Part shown: positions 1 through 12,010 of the stretch, piece by piece | How positions within the stretch are numbered: position 1 is the first letter of the stretch | Layout of the letters: every line of letters starts with the position of its first letter | Origin: Polymyxa betae | Taxonomy: Eukaryota; Endomyxa; Phytomyxea; Plasmodiophorida; Plasmodiophoridae | DNA: 64,000 nucleotides | Direction: 5' to 3' | Assembly (NCBI GenBank): GCA_003693705.1 | Contig: RBZT01000684.1 | Location: 1-64,000, forward strand | Translations under genes and position numbers: made by a program | The notes under the pieces: generated by a model | Told to the model about the DNA's origin: nothing | Seen by the model: the letters and a program-made list of their open reading frames with translations, nothing else | Database searches by the model: none

Positions 1-85
1 ATCTTCTCTGAGATCACGGACTTCCCGCAGTCCGCCGATTGGCCTTCCTCCAGGTGTCATTCTGAACTCGATTCTGTCGGCTGAA

Positions 86-977
86 ATGAATCGTCTGCTT
101 CTGGTCTTCATCGCCGTACTGGCTCAGCTCCTTTCTCTGCAATCAGCCAGGTATTGATTCTATCTGTGATTCTACAATGTATTAGCTGATGATATTGGTC
201 TATATTTAGAGGTCGCTTTTTGCTCGAGAACGATTCAAGTCCGTCCCCGTCTCCTGTGGCTCAACCTGCCATTCCATGGCTTCCGTTTGCATTGATCTCA
301 CCGTTCGTCTTCGTTGTCGGTGTCTACTCCCTGTTAGAATGCGTCATTCAAAGATCCAACCGGGCGAGAGCCATCCAAGAAACAATCCCTGATAATGTCG
401 TCCCTGTATTGCCACCACCTGAGCTGATCATCACCGAATCTGATCGCTTTAAGGTCTTTTGTTTTTTCACTTCTTTTTCTGCTCTCTGTTAAATTTTGTT
501 ATAGTTTCATGATCGAATTCATGATTTGTGCTGTGTTTGTCTGGATCTAAATATTGAACATTCATCACCCTGCTCAACAGATGAACTTTCAATATCTGTC
601 ACAGAAACAACTCCTTCAAATATTGAACTACCTTCATCAAGCTCAATGACAGAACAACCTAATTCTCAATTAGATACATTGACTGATCATGTAACATCAT
701 CACAATCCAAAGTTGGTTTTCTCCATTTCATTTCCATCATTTGAATATTCGTAAACCACTTTGTTTTCTGAATATTTCCCGGTTCTGACAAAATGTTTTA
801 TAGAAATCTGCGTGTCTACTGTGTGATGAAACCGGATTGGATTCAATTTGTAAGATGCCTTGTGGTCAACACTTCATACACAAAGATTGTACAATCGAAC
901 TGATTCGTGTTCGTGCTCGTGGTCGCATCTTTCCATGTCCAGAATGTCGTGCCACTTTTCCTACATCAAGATCATAA
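86..977 (+). CDS. RING-finger membrane/secretory protein, copy 1
   Basis: Four exons are supported by phase and by alignment to the paralogue just downstream: 86-150, 210-453, 505-711 and 804-977, giving about 229 residues. The first exon encodes a hydrophobic signal-like N-terminus. Exon 2 has a second hydrophobic stretch (LPFALISPFVFVVGVYSLL) that looks like a membrane anchor. The C-terminus forms a RING-type zinc finger: CCVC in exon 3, then after a Ser/Thr-rich insert CKMPCGQHFIHKDC and CPEC in exon 4. RING proteins of this shape are usually membrane-bound E3 ubiquitin ligases, which is inference here. An extra CLLC just before the third ligand pair makes ligand assignment uncertain. Substrate and membrane are unknown. 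Confidence 0.8.
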
Positions 978-1580
978 CCAAATACATCACACTTTCCCAC
1001 TTTTATATCCACAATATCATCACTGAACGTTATGAACTCATTTGCCGGTTCTTTCCATACATTTATGAACATCGAACTCAGGCCGGCTTTTACATCATGG
1101 TCCATCATTATTCTCAGACTGACAGAACAGCTGTCGTCCTATTTCCTATCATCAGAACGTTTTAGAAATTGTGTTTCTGAAACGTATACTCTAGTCTGAC
1201 TATGTAACATAGTAACCGTAGAGTGCCAGACTATTCCGGTATGATTTCTATCAACAGACACGATACGATTATAGAAATCAGAGACTGCATGACAAACTCA
1301 TGAAATAGCACAATTTTTCCAATTAATTTTCAAAACGTTTTCGTAAAAGTTAATTGATGAAGGGAGGCTATCCAGAGTTTCATACTCGGATTTAATAAAT
1401 CACTCGAAATGGAACCGATTTCTATCGACAATCCCGTCACTGAATAACATGAACAATCGCGCTCAAAGGTGTGTCGGAAGTCGTGCAAATCCACAAGATC
1501 GCTTTGATCTATGATCAATCCCACCTCGGAGATCATCACGGACTTCTCGCAGCCCTTCCATACTTGACCCCCCTGCAGAA

Positions 1581-2361
1581 ATGATTCGTCGTTTGGTCGT
1601 CGTCGTCGCCGTACTGGCCCTGCTGGCGTCGTTTTTCCAATCAGCCAGGTACTGGCTACGCGCCTCTTGTGCCAAAGCTGCTGACCTGTAGCTGTTTAGA
1701 TGCCGCCTCTTATTGGAAGGCGAATCGAGGCCGTCCCGATCACCTGTTCGGCTTGATCGAGACTCGATCGGAGCTCCCGATTATGGCCTGATCGTTGCCA
1801 AAGTGTCATCCGTCGCCTGGCTGCCAATGGCGATGTTTTTCGGCCATAAGCTGTGCCTCTATGTACTTGGACGATGCATAGAGCCTCCCCCTGAGTTAGA
1901 CATCACAGATGATGATCGCCGCCTTGTAAAACTTGTTGATTCCATTCACAACGGATTGTTCAATCTGTATGTAGTTTCATGAACGCCTTCATGGTCAATG
2001 CTCTATCTGTTTGGCCTTATTAACCGAACCATCTATCTTCACGAACGAACCAGCACCATTGGCCCAGCGGCCATTCAATTCGATTCCTTTCGATGTAAAA
2101 TTCCGGATTTTTCCACGTTTCTTTCTCCGCTGTTTTTTTTCAGTTTACGAAATGCTCGTTAATTTTGTTATCGAACTTTTGACATTTGTTTAGGATGAGG
2201 CCAGTACGGTCGGCGTTGCTATTAGTAAGATGCCTTGCGGTATTCACTTCATTCATCACGATTGCAAATATGAATGGCTCCGTAATCGTGATCCTTATCT
2301 CGACTTTTCTTGTCCAGAATGTATTCAATCGCGTCCTGTTGCCAATGTCATAAATCAATAA
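1581..2361 (+). CDS. RING-finger membrane/secretory protein, copy 2 (tandem paralogue)
   Basis: Exons 1581-1648, 1700-1925, 1975-2094 and 2194-2361 join in frame to give about 193 residues. Intron positions and phases are the same as in the copy at 86-977, so the two arose by tandem duplication. The N-terminus is signal-like (LVVVVAVLALLASFF), and a middle segment (VAWLPMAMFFGHKLCLYVL) may span the membrane. The RING ligands are CSIC, CGIHFIHHDC and CPEC, a clean C3H2C3-type pattern. The Ser-rich insert between the first two ligand pairs is much shorter than in copy 1. Even the 5' flanks match (near 10-70 and 1525-1580). It is probably an E3 ligase, by inference from the family. Confidence 0.8.
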
Positions 2362-3422
2362 ATCACGATTTCCGACTATTTAAATCCTCGAATTTTCACA
2401 GCAAAGTTTGCTTTCTCACGGACGCTCTTCGATAAGAAAATGAGATGTTCAAAATCAAGCGGCTTATAAGCAGCAGAGCTGTCTCTTGGAATTGGCCTTT
2501 TCCAGGGCGAATCTTCTCGCTCTGATACTGATGTAGTCGCCATTTTGGCCCCTTCCGGAACACCTCGGCATAATACCAGCAATATCTTATAGCAGGTTCA
2601 ATCATGGATTGGCCCCAACAGGTTTATCACGATAAAGGACATTTACAAAGGTCATTAGGGTTAGGGTTTGTGCGTGTGGCCAGACGAAACCAATCCCCTG
2701 TAGGTTGAAATGTAGCCCATCTAAGAATGGGCGCAGATTAGGCCATGTTGAACAAAATGAGAGACATTTTGTTCAACATTTTGTAGGCCAAAAGAAGTGA
2801 GAACGCAGAAGAGAAAAGTTCAATAATTTGGTTCAGGCTCAGGTCAATAGAAATCACGAAACGCAGGAGTCTATAGAGCTTTTGAACAACAAAAAGTCAA
2901 GCGGATGGGGACTTTCTATATCCATCAATGAGAATCTCTACGGCTGGTGAGACGATTCTGGAGCACTGATTGGAAGACAATGAAAGATTCGACTTAAATC
3001 GGTGAGCTTTGCAGCAGTTTCATAAGTTTACCTTACGAGCCCCGACAGTAATCTTTGCAGACGGCGATAAGCCCGAACAGTTCGGACAGTTTGGATCGGG
3101 ACAAAGCATTTTCTGGGCAGATTTCATTTTGTTCAGAACATCACCACTGCGCTCGCATGAACATTACGATATCAACTGAATGATTCTTGGTCTATTACGT
3201 AGACGAAAAAATGCCAAATTTGGAGATAACTGACGAAACTTGACCAGAAGCACGAGAATATTTAGAGGTTCTACAAGGTAATTAAACAGCAAAATTGGGC
3301 ATTTGCTTTCACTCATGCCGCTTTTACAGCTGGAGTCTATTCGACTCAGTGTCATGTGATTGCAAACTTTAAGATCTATTGAAACGTTAACTCACTCTTT
3401 TACCTATCAATGTCTCCTACAG
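2362..3422. other. Non-coding stretch between RING genes and foldback element
   Basis: I see no convincing exon here. The stretch holds two TTAGGG units near 2657, a GCCCAT/ATGGGC hairpin near 2715 and a 15-bp perfect hairpin at 2745-2779. Short open frames lack start context and splice partners. Confidence 0.5.
2745..2779. repeat. Perfect 15-bp inverted repeat (hairpin)
   Basis: ATGTTGAACAAAATG is followed by the 5-nt loop AGAGA and then the exact reverse complement CATTTTGTTCAACAT. A half copy, CATTTTGTTCAGAACAT, lies near 3127. It does not have the GC-rich stem and U-tract of a terminator. It may be the end structure of a small mobile element. Confidence 0.8.
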
Positions 3423-3991
3423 GTTTCCCCCGCACATAAGGCACAGTGCCTTGTATTTGAGTAGAAGGCACATGAGCCTTCTATTCGTGGTGTGCGCACT
3501 CACTATTTAAGGGATTGGATTATGGTCCCTTTATTCGAGGATTTTGAAGCTTAATATAATGAATCGAGTTTTCAACGTCAGTACCGCTCTTTTTAATTGA
3601 TATTGAAGTTCAGAACTCCGAACAAAAGTTGAAATAGAAGTATAATGTTGAAGGAGATGGCGCGACAGGACGTCCGGCCGTCTCAGACATGGATGTAATT
3701 CATTATTAAGGAAAGTGGGCCATAAAAAAATTAGACGGCGCGTCTTCCAGATACATCTGAAAAAAAGCTTGCGCTGCGCTGCAAAATGTTAACAAATGTC
3801 AAAAACCTCGAATATTATGCACTCGGACTTTCGCCAACAATGGAATTCAGAACCCATGAATAGAAGGCATACTTTACGTTACCTTGAATACAGGGCATAT
3901 GCCTTATCTTCGAGGGATAGACTACCGTAGGCGAGAATGGCAAAAAATATCCCCTTTGAAAATAAGGCATACCTTATGTGCGGGGGAAAAC
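3423..3991. mobile_element. Foldback / TIR element (MITE-like)
   Basis: The left end GTTTCCCCCGCACATAAGG (3423-3441) is the inverse of the right end CCTTATGTGCGGGGGAAAAC (3972-3991) apart from one extra base. Further inside, both arms carry related inverted GGCAYRTGCC-like palindromes and TATTC/GAATA motifs (left 3440-3490, right 3850-3920), so long hairpins can form. No transposase is encoded in the 570 bp, and I find no clear target-site duplication. The element is best read as a non-autonomous foldback element. Confidence 0.7.
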
Positions 3992-4128
3992 GGTTGCTAC
4001 CAGTCTACACACGGACAATGCGAATGATAAAACTGCGAACGCCACATCTCTATTAACCCAACAAGAGGGAGTCGTTGTCGTCAGCTCCCTGCTCGTTTAG
4101 ATTAAGAGTCCCAAGTCCCAACTCCACC

Positions 4129-4486
4129 ATGAGCGACGCTCCCAAAAAAACTGCACTTGTACCGATATTCAATGGAGCCAAGTTTTCGCAGTGGCGCCAC
4201 CGAATGGCAAATCTAATGGAAAAGGGCCTTGACGAGATAACCGGAATCAACCCGATTACTCTCATGCTCATGGATTCTGCTCCAATCCGACCATGATTAT
4301 TGTTGTTGATGAAAAAGCGTTATTCTTATAGGAGACGCCAAGCGCAAAGCCCGAGCCTCAAATCAGAATCGTTTCAACAATACTGTCGTCTGCAGGACAG
4401 CACATGCGACATGGGCTGTGCTCCATGCCAAATATCAATATACGTCCGTGGGCGCCATAATTTCTGCTCTTAAGTCGTAAGGCAGC
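4129..4486 (+). pseudogene. Relic of Ty1/copia-type retrotransposon gag
   Basis: A 55-codon frame starting at 4129 has the copia gag opening (LVPIFNGAKFSQWRHRMANL). After a stop and a frame change, 4334-4486 reads as the next part of the same domain (TAHATWAVLHAKYQYTSV followed by a leucine-rich end). Pol, reverse transcriptase and LTRs are absent nearby, so this is a decayed fragment. Confidence 0.6.
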
Positions 4487-4809
4487 ACTTCCAAAGGAGA
4501 AAGACCATGTAATTTATATTACGGATCTACACAACAAGTGCTGCACCCGCAGAACGGTTAATCCGTAAAGGGGTTCCAGAAGCACAATCAAAACCAGAAA
4601 ACCGCACATCGGAGTTCAAGATGGAGAGCAGCGACGCAATTCTGGCGACGTGCCCGACGGCGCTCAAGGACCTGATCTGCGCGATCATCAATGGCGCCCT
4701 ACCTACGATATCCGGGGAGAATAAGTGAATCGCTAAACAGTGCGGAGGAGAAAATCAGAGATTGAAAAGAGGGCAAAACAGATGAGCGAAAACAAAACTG
4801 TTTGATTTT

Positions 4810-5390
4810 TGGGAAATTGTTGAAATATTTTGATTATGGTGGCAGCGCTCCCGAGGAGGCAGATCTACAATTCCTCACCCAGCTTGGCCTACGAAGTTTG
4901 CTTTCTCCAAAACAATCGTTCCGATTGCGTGACGCTCTTCGACAGGATGCTGATTACACAGCCATGAAAATGCATCAAGGTTAAAATCGACTGATTCATT
5001 ATCTTGTTCTCTAAATGGTTTATAGGCAGCACGCTGCTCCAGCACAAAATTCTGTCAAATTTGCCTGCCGAAATCATCGCTCATATCCACATCATCTGCC
5101 AGCAATTTCTTTTGCCTGGTGCGCGATCAGTGTTTCCCTGTCTCGATTTCCAATTCGAAACCACCGTTGACGATCTGTATAAACCAGTATCGTCGCCAGC
5201 ACAAGTGAGTTAAGCACTTCAGATTCATTTAGGGTTTAAGGCCCTCACCAAATGCTTATCTAGCAGATTTCCCACGCTGGTTCTATTCTCCAGGAAAATC
5301 TTGGCGTTCTCCTAACCCTTAAGCGTTGGCGCCATTCACTGATAGGAATTAGAACCGACATTGAAATTGGAAATTTAGAACTGGTGAGAC
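4810..5390 (+). CDS. F-box-like protein fragment (start and end unresolved)
   Basis: Three exon-like blocks join in frame: about 4810-4980, 5026-5202 and 5268-5380. The middle contains KILSNLPAEIIAHIHIIC, which resembles the first helices of an F-box, and the last block has TLKRWRHSLIGIR, like the F-box end (CKRW). F-box proteins are substrate adaptors of SCF ubiquitin ligases. No ATG with a matching phase was found, and the frame stops just after 5390 beside a retrotransposon relic. It may be a broken gene. The identification rests on a weak motif. Confidence 0.35.
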
Positions 5391-5475
5391 ATTTCTCGCA
5401 ATCCGTGAGATTCATACCGCTGCCATCTCACTTTCTACGCTCTTCACTCTCTCTCCCTCTCTTTCATTTCTCTTA

Positions 5476-6385
5476 ATGGTGAAAACCGAAGTCCGAGTGT
5501 TTTCCTGCGGCTGCGATGGTGGCCGCCGTGAATGGGGAACTCTTCAGCATCTGAAGAAACACCTTCTGATCGGGAAACCTGCATGTGTATGCCCTCGGCC
5601 TGTTACCGGGATCGCGGAGCCGCTTGCCATCGTGATGTACTCTCCTGGTGTGGTCCGATCTGGGATCAGGTCCGTGCTAATCGAAGTTGTTGCTCCTGTG
5701 TCAATGATCCAGTTCGGCTTCTTGCTAGCTCCGATCGAGAACGCGTTGTTGGCTGTCTGGATTTCATCGGTAATCTTGCGGTTTGAGCTGGTTTAGTGCC
5801 GATTTTGGTTTTCAGGCTTGTCTTTGCTCTTACATCGTTTCTCGAAGTTGCCAGTCGCTTCACATTTCTCTCCTTAAGATCAATGATGCTCGAACTCGTA
5901 CCGTCGATGGCATCTGGCAGATGTTATCTGTTTTTGACAATCCCAATCGCGAACGCTCTGCTGAACTTGATCTTTTGAATCTTAAACAAGGCAATATGCC
6001 TGTATCGTCTTACTCTTAATCCGCCGAGTTCCGTCGTTATGCTGTTGATACTCGCTGGAATGATGCTGCCAAAGAGGCCATGTTGATATCATAATTATAA
6101 GCATCTGCAGCATCATTCAACGAGACCACAATATCACCTTTCCATTCATCGTACTCGCTGTCTGAAAGTTTTACATTTAGCTTTTCGTCGTGATTTGGAT
6201 CACGCTATTATCGACAGCATTGCCCTGAAACGTTGACAATCCTTTGTTCCAAGAAGGAAAACCTTACCCCACATTGATGGCGCGTCCGCAGCCCTTAGGC
6301 GCCCAGCAGCGGTTCGTAATGCTTTAGATCGCATTCGAGACTGCGTTTGTGAATTGACGCGCGTCGACGACACTGAATAACCCGA
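5476..6385 (+). pseudogene. Relic of gypsy-type retrotransposon gag
   Basis: One reading frame, with two or more stops, contains ERSAELDLLNLKQGNMPVSS, then EFRRYAVDTRWNDAAKEAM, then DLDHAIIDSIALKR. This is the order found in Retrotrans_gag proteins (LKQG, EF, WND-AA, L-LA--LD). The stop after SSYS (near 6018), the break near 6090 and the stop near 6234 show decay. The preceding cysteine-rich stretch (5530-5780) is open but unassigned. No integrase or RT is present. Confidence 0.6.
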
Positions 6386-6439
6386 TCGACAACGTTGTGA
6401 CGCTACCCGACCGCATTTTTCCGAATTCACGAACGGATC

Positions 6440-7130
6440 ACGAAGGCAACCGCGATCCACAGATTGATTGATAACCACATTGCGAGGAAGTTGAACGCGA
6501 CGATAACCCAGATGCAGAAGTGGAACACGTATAGCGTATAATGTCAACCTTTCCGAGGCCTCAGCGCTGAGGAAAAAAACGAAGACGAAGACGAATTTGA
6601 CCACAATGATGGACCAACGTCAGCCGATGAGGCGATGAGTGCCCCGATCCCGTCGCATATTGTGCGAATGCCGACCTGCAAGCAGTAAAGCTTGCCTTAT
6701 TTTGGAAAGGTGCTGGGCGTGTTCGCTACGGTACGCGTTCTTCAAATTCATGCGCAAAATTTCTCACTCCGGAATTTTGGTTTTTCTTACTGGCAATGCT
6801 TTGCGTAGCGAATCGAACGGCCACGGAGGATCTTCCGCTTCCATCTATTTGCAGCGATCTTCAGCAAGCGACTGATAATGTTCATGTCTGCAACGGAGTC
6901 CTTTTATGAAAAATCAATTAATTCATCGCTGCTGGCGATATGTAATTCGATTGTTTTATCAAACTTAAATTATTCTGTAATGACGAGCAACATCTGACGA
7001 TAACAATGCGAGCCAACATGCGGCTAGCTCGAAAGTCATTCAACAGAGCAAGTCATTACTCGAACAGGTGTCAGACTTTCTTGTCATACAGACCCTTCAA
7101 TTATTTTTTCATCTCGACGTACTTGGGGGT
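6440..7130. other. No gene recognised
   Basis: Only short frames without start or splice context are present, next to the gag relic. I see no repeat ends and no RNA gene here. Confidence 0.4.
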
Positions 7131-7133
7131 TCT

Positions 7134-10100
7134 TCACGTTTTTGAAGAGTCTTTAAAGCCTCTGCTCTTGCGATTTTCTCCCTATAATTCAATAAACAAA
7201 AGTTCGGTCATGGTCCATACCAGTTTAGACTTCAGCAGCATCAATTCAGTCTTAATGGAATTCAGCTTCGACTGCTTGCTTTCGAATTCCTCATCAGAAT
7301 GTGATTCGTCGTCCAGGTAGATTATGAAGGGATCGCCAGGCTTCTTTGCAATACAAAGCGTTGACGATGGTGACCTTAAGCTATCCAGAAAGGATCTGGC
7401 TTCAAGAACAGATGAGCTTACTTCAGGTTCCATTACAGCTGAAATAGGGTCGGGCTTTGGTCTTCTTCCATCCGAGATGGACAAATGAGCTTGAATAGCA
7501 AAATCTACAAAAAGGCTACGCTCAGATAATCATGGAAAGAGAGATAAACATTCGCAAAAATGAAGCATATTCTTGAATTATAGGTAAATGGACCTGATTT
7601 ATCGGCAACCGATGTCAAATCTGAGAACGTGCCGCTCGGCCGAGAAATCTGTGGATAATCAGCTTGTTGTGAGGCCTTGGCCTGACTTGAATGTGGGAGA
7701 GTCGCAGACAGGCAATAGCAATGACGATACCTTCACAAGAGAATCAAAACTGGATGGAGCTTGAGTCTTATATTCGCTGACATCGGTGGGAGCTTCAATA
7801 AAGGAAAACGAGGAAGCCTTGTTAACCAGATTTGAAGAAGATCCAACTTGACGGTACTGATCGGCGTGATCTTGTGAAAGATTTGATCCTGAAACCGACG
7901 TCGTCTGCGACTAAGAAATAAGAAATTGGAACGAAGACAGAACGGAAGCCACGAACCGAAATAAGGCCAGAAAAGAGTAGAGTCTGTGGGGCAGATAGAC
8001 CTTGATGCTGGGACTGGGAAGAGTACATCTCGCGTTCGCTTCGCACCCTTTTATTAGGAGGCTCATGCATTAAAACGAAATCTCTCTTCCTTGGAGAAGT
8101 TGTAGGTTGTAGAACCGGATCCGGAGGTTCTCGTTTAATGCGAACGATGGGCTCAGCCTGAGATGATCGTGGTGGCTCTGGTAGTGACGATCCAATTATT
8201 GATTCAGGGCGAAGTAATTGTGAAGCATTAAGAGGAGCGAGAATTGCCGGTCTAGGCTGAGAAGCAAGAATTTCTCTCTCAGGCTGCAAAAATACCGGTT
8301 CCGATGACACTTGGGAAGCTGGCTCAGGAAATGCAGGTGAATCCAGATCCATAGAGGATGCGGTGTCGGAATCATCGTCCTCGCTCGAAGATATGGTTGA
8401 TAACGCCAATTTATCAAATCGTGAATCTACACGCCTCTAAAGATGATACTGAACAAGAGCGATATTCGTAACAAGACTGCCTCTTACCTGATTAAATTTT
8501 ACAGTGTCACCAAGTTTTCTTTTCTGAATATAAAGCACTGACTGTCTTGCAATTTGGTGTCTAGCTGCCTTCTTGGAATTAGAATGACTGACCGCCTGAA
8601 TTTTCAAAGGAGGTTGGGCCTTTTTTAAATTGAAAGTCGCAATAAATCCATCAGCCTGGCTTTTGACCCCAATGGTATCGGAAGGTGTCTTAACTTGCGG
8701 GTAGTTTTTCTGAATCCAAGTCATCAAAAGTTGAAGATAATTATGCCCAGCACGAAGGCAAGCGTCAATCGAGATAGGGTTCGCAGATAATAATCGCGAG
8801 TTTGAAATGGTGTTGGAGGAGTTGGACCGTTTAGACGGTTTGCTCTGATTATCCGATTTCTCTTTGACTTTTCTTGAAGACGAGGATGCTGATTGAGGCG
8901 CAGCATGGTTAATAACCGGTTTCACATCAACCTGTGCCTGAGATAACGATTGTGACGATGGCTTCGGGGCCGCCGAAGTTTGCATGCTGCTTGAACTTCT
9001 GGTCTCGATTCGCTTGGATTTTGCAGCGGCTTTAGCACCTTCTCCAACAGTTCCAAATATCGAATCTTTCAATTCAGCATAAGTTAGTAACGCTTCACTA
9101 ATATGTCTTCTCAATAAGTCAAGAGCAGCAGTGGGCAACAGTTTCTGAGTTCGTCGACGTTCCTGGACAGCTTTGGCAACAGCTGGCTTGGGCGGCATAG
9201 CAAACGGGACACAAAGCGATTGGTCCATGGTGATGGGGACTGAGATAATCGCAGGAGGTTTATCAATGTCCATGTCCATCCCTGAAGCCTGTTCTAATCC
9301 ATCATCAACTGCGACCGATTGAACCTGGAAAGGCCGTGTCGATGAGTTTGAATAAACTTCATCACGAAGTTCCTTCCAGGGCCTGTATGGCATCGACAAT
9401 TCGATCTTCGGGACATTGACTGTTCGTTCGAACAGTAAATATTTTTTCTGGTTATTCTTCACCAAAAGCGGAGTAGCCAGAGAAGACAAACGTTTTGGAG
9501 CAGGCGTCAGCTGCAGGATACTTCCTGAAACAAAAGGTCTTAAACAAATCGAAATTCGCTGAAATCTGAAAGAAATACTTGAATGGTTGTTGTGTGTAGA
9601 AAAGGCATCGTCATCGAGGCTGTTTTCATGGAACAAATCACCCAGAGGACGCTTATCAATCTCAGTACCTGTCGAATGCCGAGAAAAGTTAATCATAAAC
9701 AAAAAAGGCGCTGCAGCTACCTTGTCTTGGAAAAACAGTAGTTGTATCGGAAGGAACGCCATCAGGTAAAAAGGCAACAGCACCCCATTCTAAGCGAATA
9801 ATATCAGTAGTGGCTTCCAGAAATCGAGAGCTCGACCTGGTGCAAACTGACGATTTGGATCATCGCAATCTGACTCGACTTCGGAATCCGAAGAAAGGTC
9901 GTTCGATGGGAATACTGACGACAGGTGGAGATTGTGGACATCTTATAGCAATGAGATAGAGCCTCAAACTGTATAAGCACTTGGAAAACACCTGGCCTGA
10001 CTTCAACGTCTCGATTTAATCGCACCGTGAATGCCTCATCTGGGATTAACAATAATAAGGAATGAGTACGCAAACGAAAATGCAATGCACGACCGATTGG

Positions 10101-10660
10101 TTGAATGAAAAACAAACATAAAAAGCGAAAAAAACAACGTAAGTTATAGGTGATGGCAGTATTACCTTGTGAAACGATTTCTCGCTCTCTTGGGGCAGCA
10201 AGGGATGTCACCGTCGCCCAGCCAGAATCATCATTCCAATCATCTTGAGAAAAACCTTAGAGAATAACTCCAACAAAACATGCATTGTAGTAATACCTTC
10301 TGACTCGTAATCATCTTCCATCGAACGATCAGGAGAAACAAAACGATGGCCCTCTTCTGAACAAATGTCATTCAATAAAGAGAATTGTTGGGCAAGTCAA
10401 AGGAGTACGCTTAAGTTGAATGCCGTCTTGATGACCACGATCATTACTGTCCCTTGATTCAGCAGTAAAGCCTTTAACATTATGAAAATTATGGCCAGTG
10501 TTACGAATATAAAATTACCATTTTGCAGCAACGATAAATGATTCAAATTAGAAGTTGCAGGTTCTAAAACAGCCTTAACAGAAAATAAACCATTCGAGTG
10601 TTCAAACCATTATTGTTTTGCTTGGTTTCAGGAACGAGATTGTATCTGATTTCCTCTGTT
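7134..10660 (-). CDS. Large disordered protein with a dsRNA-binding-like domain
   Basis: About ten exons splice in phase on the minus strand, from roughly 10,660 down to a stop at 7134 (or 7182 if the last intron is retained). The start codon is not resolved. Most of the protein is Ser/Pro/Glu-rich and looks disordered. The block coded near 8530-8760 matches a double-stranded-RNA-binding fold: FIATFNLKKAQPP as beta strands, then SNSKKAARHQIARQSVLYI, which fits the KKxAK helix of dsRBDs. Basic stretches (SPRKRDF, PPNKRVRSER) suggest nuclear import. The C-terminus is a short coiled coil (KLNSIKTELMLLKSKL). I do not recognise the full architecture. Role in RNA metabolism is inference. Confidence 0.6.
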
Positions 10661-10692
10661 ATGAAGGGTCATGATTAATTCAGGTCAAAACA

Positions 10693-11191
10693 TTACAAAT
10701 TACGCTTCAGGTCTCTGATTTCGGGCAGAAGTTTTTCTGACAGTGATTAAGACAAAAGCCCGAATAACAGTCAACAGTTTCAGACCTAGAAGCTGCATAC
10801 TTCGTGCTATGGCACTTTTCTGTTTTGATGACAGCTCCACACGATTAATATCAGAATAATCACGAAAATAAGTATAGACTGCAACAAAAACTGTAGAATC
10901 TTTTCCCAGATTTTCATTGTCGTCGTCATCATCAAATAATAATTCAATTCGATTTGCCAACAGCATCAACATTGGCGGTGCCGAACAATGTCGGAATCGT
11001 GTTCCGATAGAAGCCGCAGAGTCGGTCGGGACCAGCCTCCTACGGACTGACCACGGCTGATCTGTATTTGTATTTCGCCTCCAGGCGCATCCCTCGATCA
11101 GACAGCAGCCGATGAATTGATCATCCTCATCGTCCATGACAATGGTGACGAAATGGGCGGCTGGCAACACAACAGAGCTTTTCGAATGCAT
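10693..11191 (-). CDS. Small unknown protein
   Basis: Two exons (11191-10786 and 10736-10693) joined across a 49-nt GT-AG intron give about 149 residues ending EKLLPEIRDLKRNL. Retaining the intron gives a less natural C-terminus, so the spliced form is preferred. The first Met is at 11191; a second in-frame Met (MDDEDD) may be the true start. An acidic run (DDDDDNEN) sits mid-protein and the C-terminal third is helical. I do not recognise a family. It lies immediately upstream of, and on the same strand as, the dsRBD-like gene. Confidence 0.5.
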
Positions 11192-12010
11192 CGAAAAGTG
11201 CGTTCCGCAGCAGCAACAGCAATCCTCAGTTACAGAATAGCAACCTATTTGCTATTTTACAGAATCTTGCTCTTGGGCTTGTCAGCAGCAGCGGGCAGGC
11301 GGTAGTCGGTCGATATCGGCTTTGTTGGCGGGTGTCTCCAAACCAACCGAGAGTTTTAGAGATTTTGTCTCGGACGTTTTACTGGTCGAATGTGAATTAT
11401 CTCGGCTGACGCCCAGATATCCCACCTCTAAATGACACTGCACTGCTCAGAATGGTAATAAGAAGCTACGAAATGATCATCTGATGTACTGTATCTTTTT
11501 TCCTGGTTTATACTTGTATTCTCTTACAGTCCTATTACAGCTTGATCTTTGAAATGTCAAATTTGTCAGTTTGCAACCATGAAATTCAGTTTTTTTCTTT
11601 GTGCCTAGGAAATCGGTACTGTTTATTAGAACATTTTTGATGACTAGCATGAACCTCGTTATCCGATTATACCTCATTATATTGCATCTTATCGTCTTAA
11701 TTCTCAAAGGATTGCATCAACGACTTCGTAAAGATGAAATTGAATCGAATCGCCTAGTTTGTTGAATATACTCAATTGACGTTGCTGTCATTTCCATCAC
11801 AATGCCAATACTGGCGTTCTGGCTATCTCAGAACTGAAACAATACACCCGTAGTTCGAAAGGAGTGCAACTAGCCACAGAGGTCATTTATAATCCTCAAT
11901 GGCACCCACATCTACGATATCGATCTCAGTCCGATATTTCAGAAAGAGCAGTGTCGATTCTGAAGGTACCGTTTCTAGTATGCTGATATCACTGTCGACT
12001 CGTTCCTGAT
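11192..12010. other. Divergent intergenic region
   Basis: About 820 bp separates two divergent genes. No coding exon or RNA gene was recognised. It should hold both promoters. Confidence 0.5.

Noticed and set aside
2400-2440. Second copy of the F-box-like fragment
   Set aside because: Only about 35 bp resemble 4895-4945 (AAGTTTGCTTTCTC and ACGCTCTTCGA); too short to call.
2655-2670. Telomere-like TTAGGG TTAGGG
   Set aside because: Only two units in internal sequence; too few for a telomere or interstitial array.
9587-9769. Plus-strand frames opposite the minus-strand genes (for example here, 16,000s and 27,000s)
   Set aside because: They mirror real exons, lack splice structure or family motifs, and have shadow-type composition.
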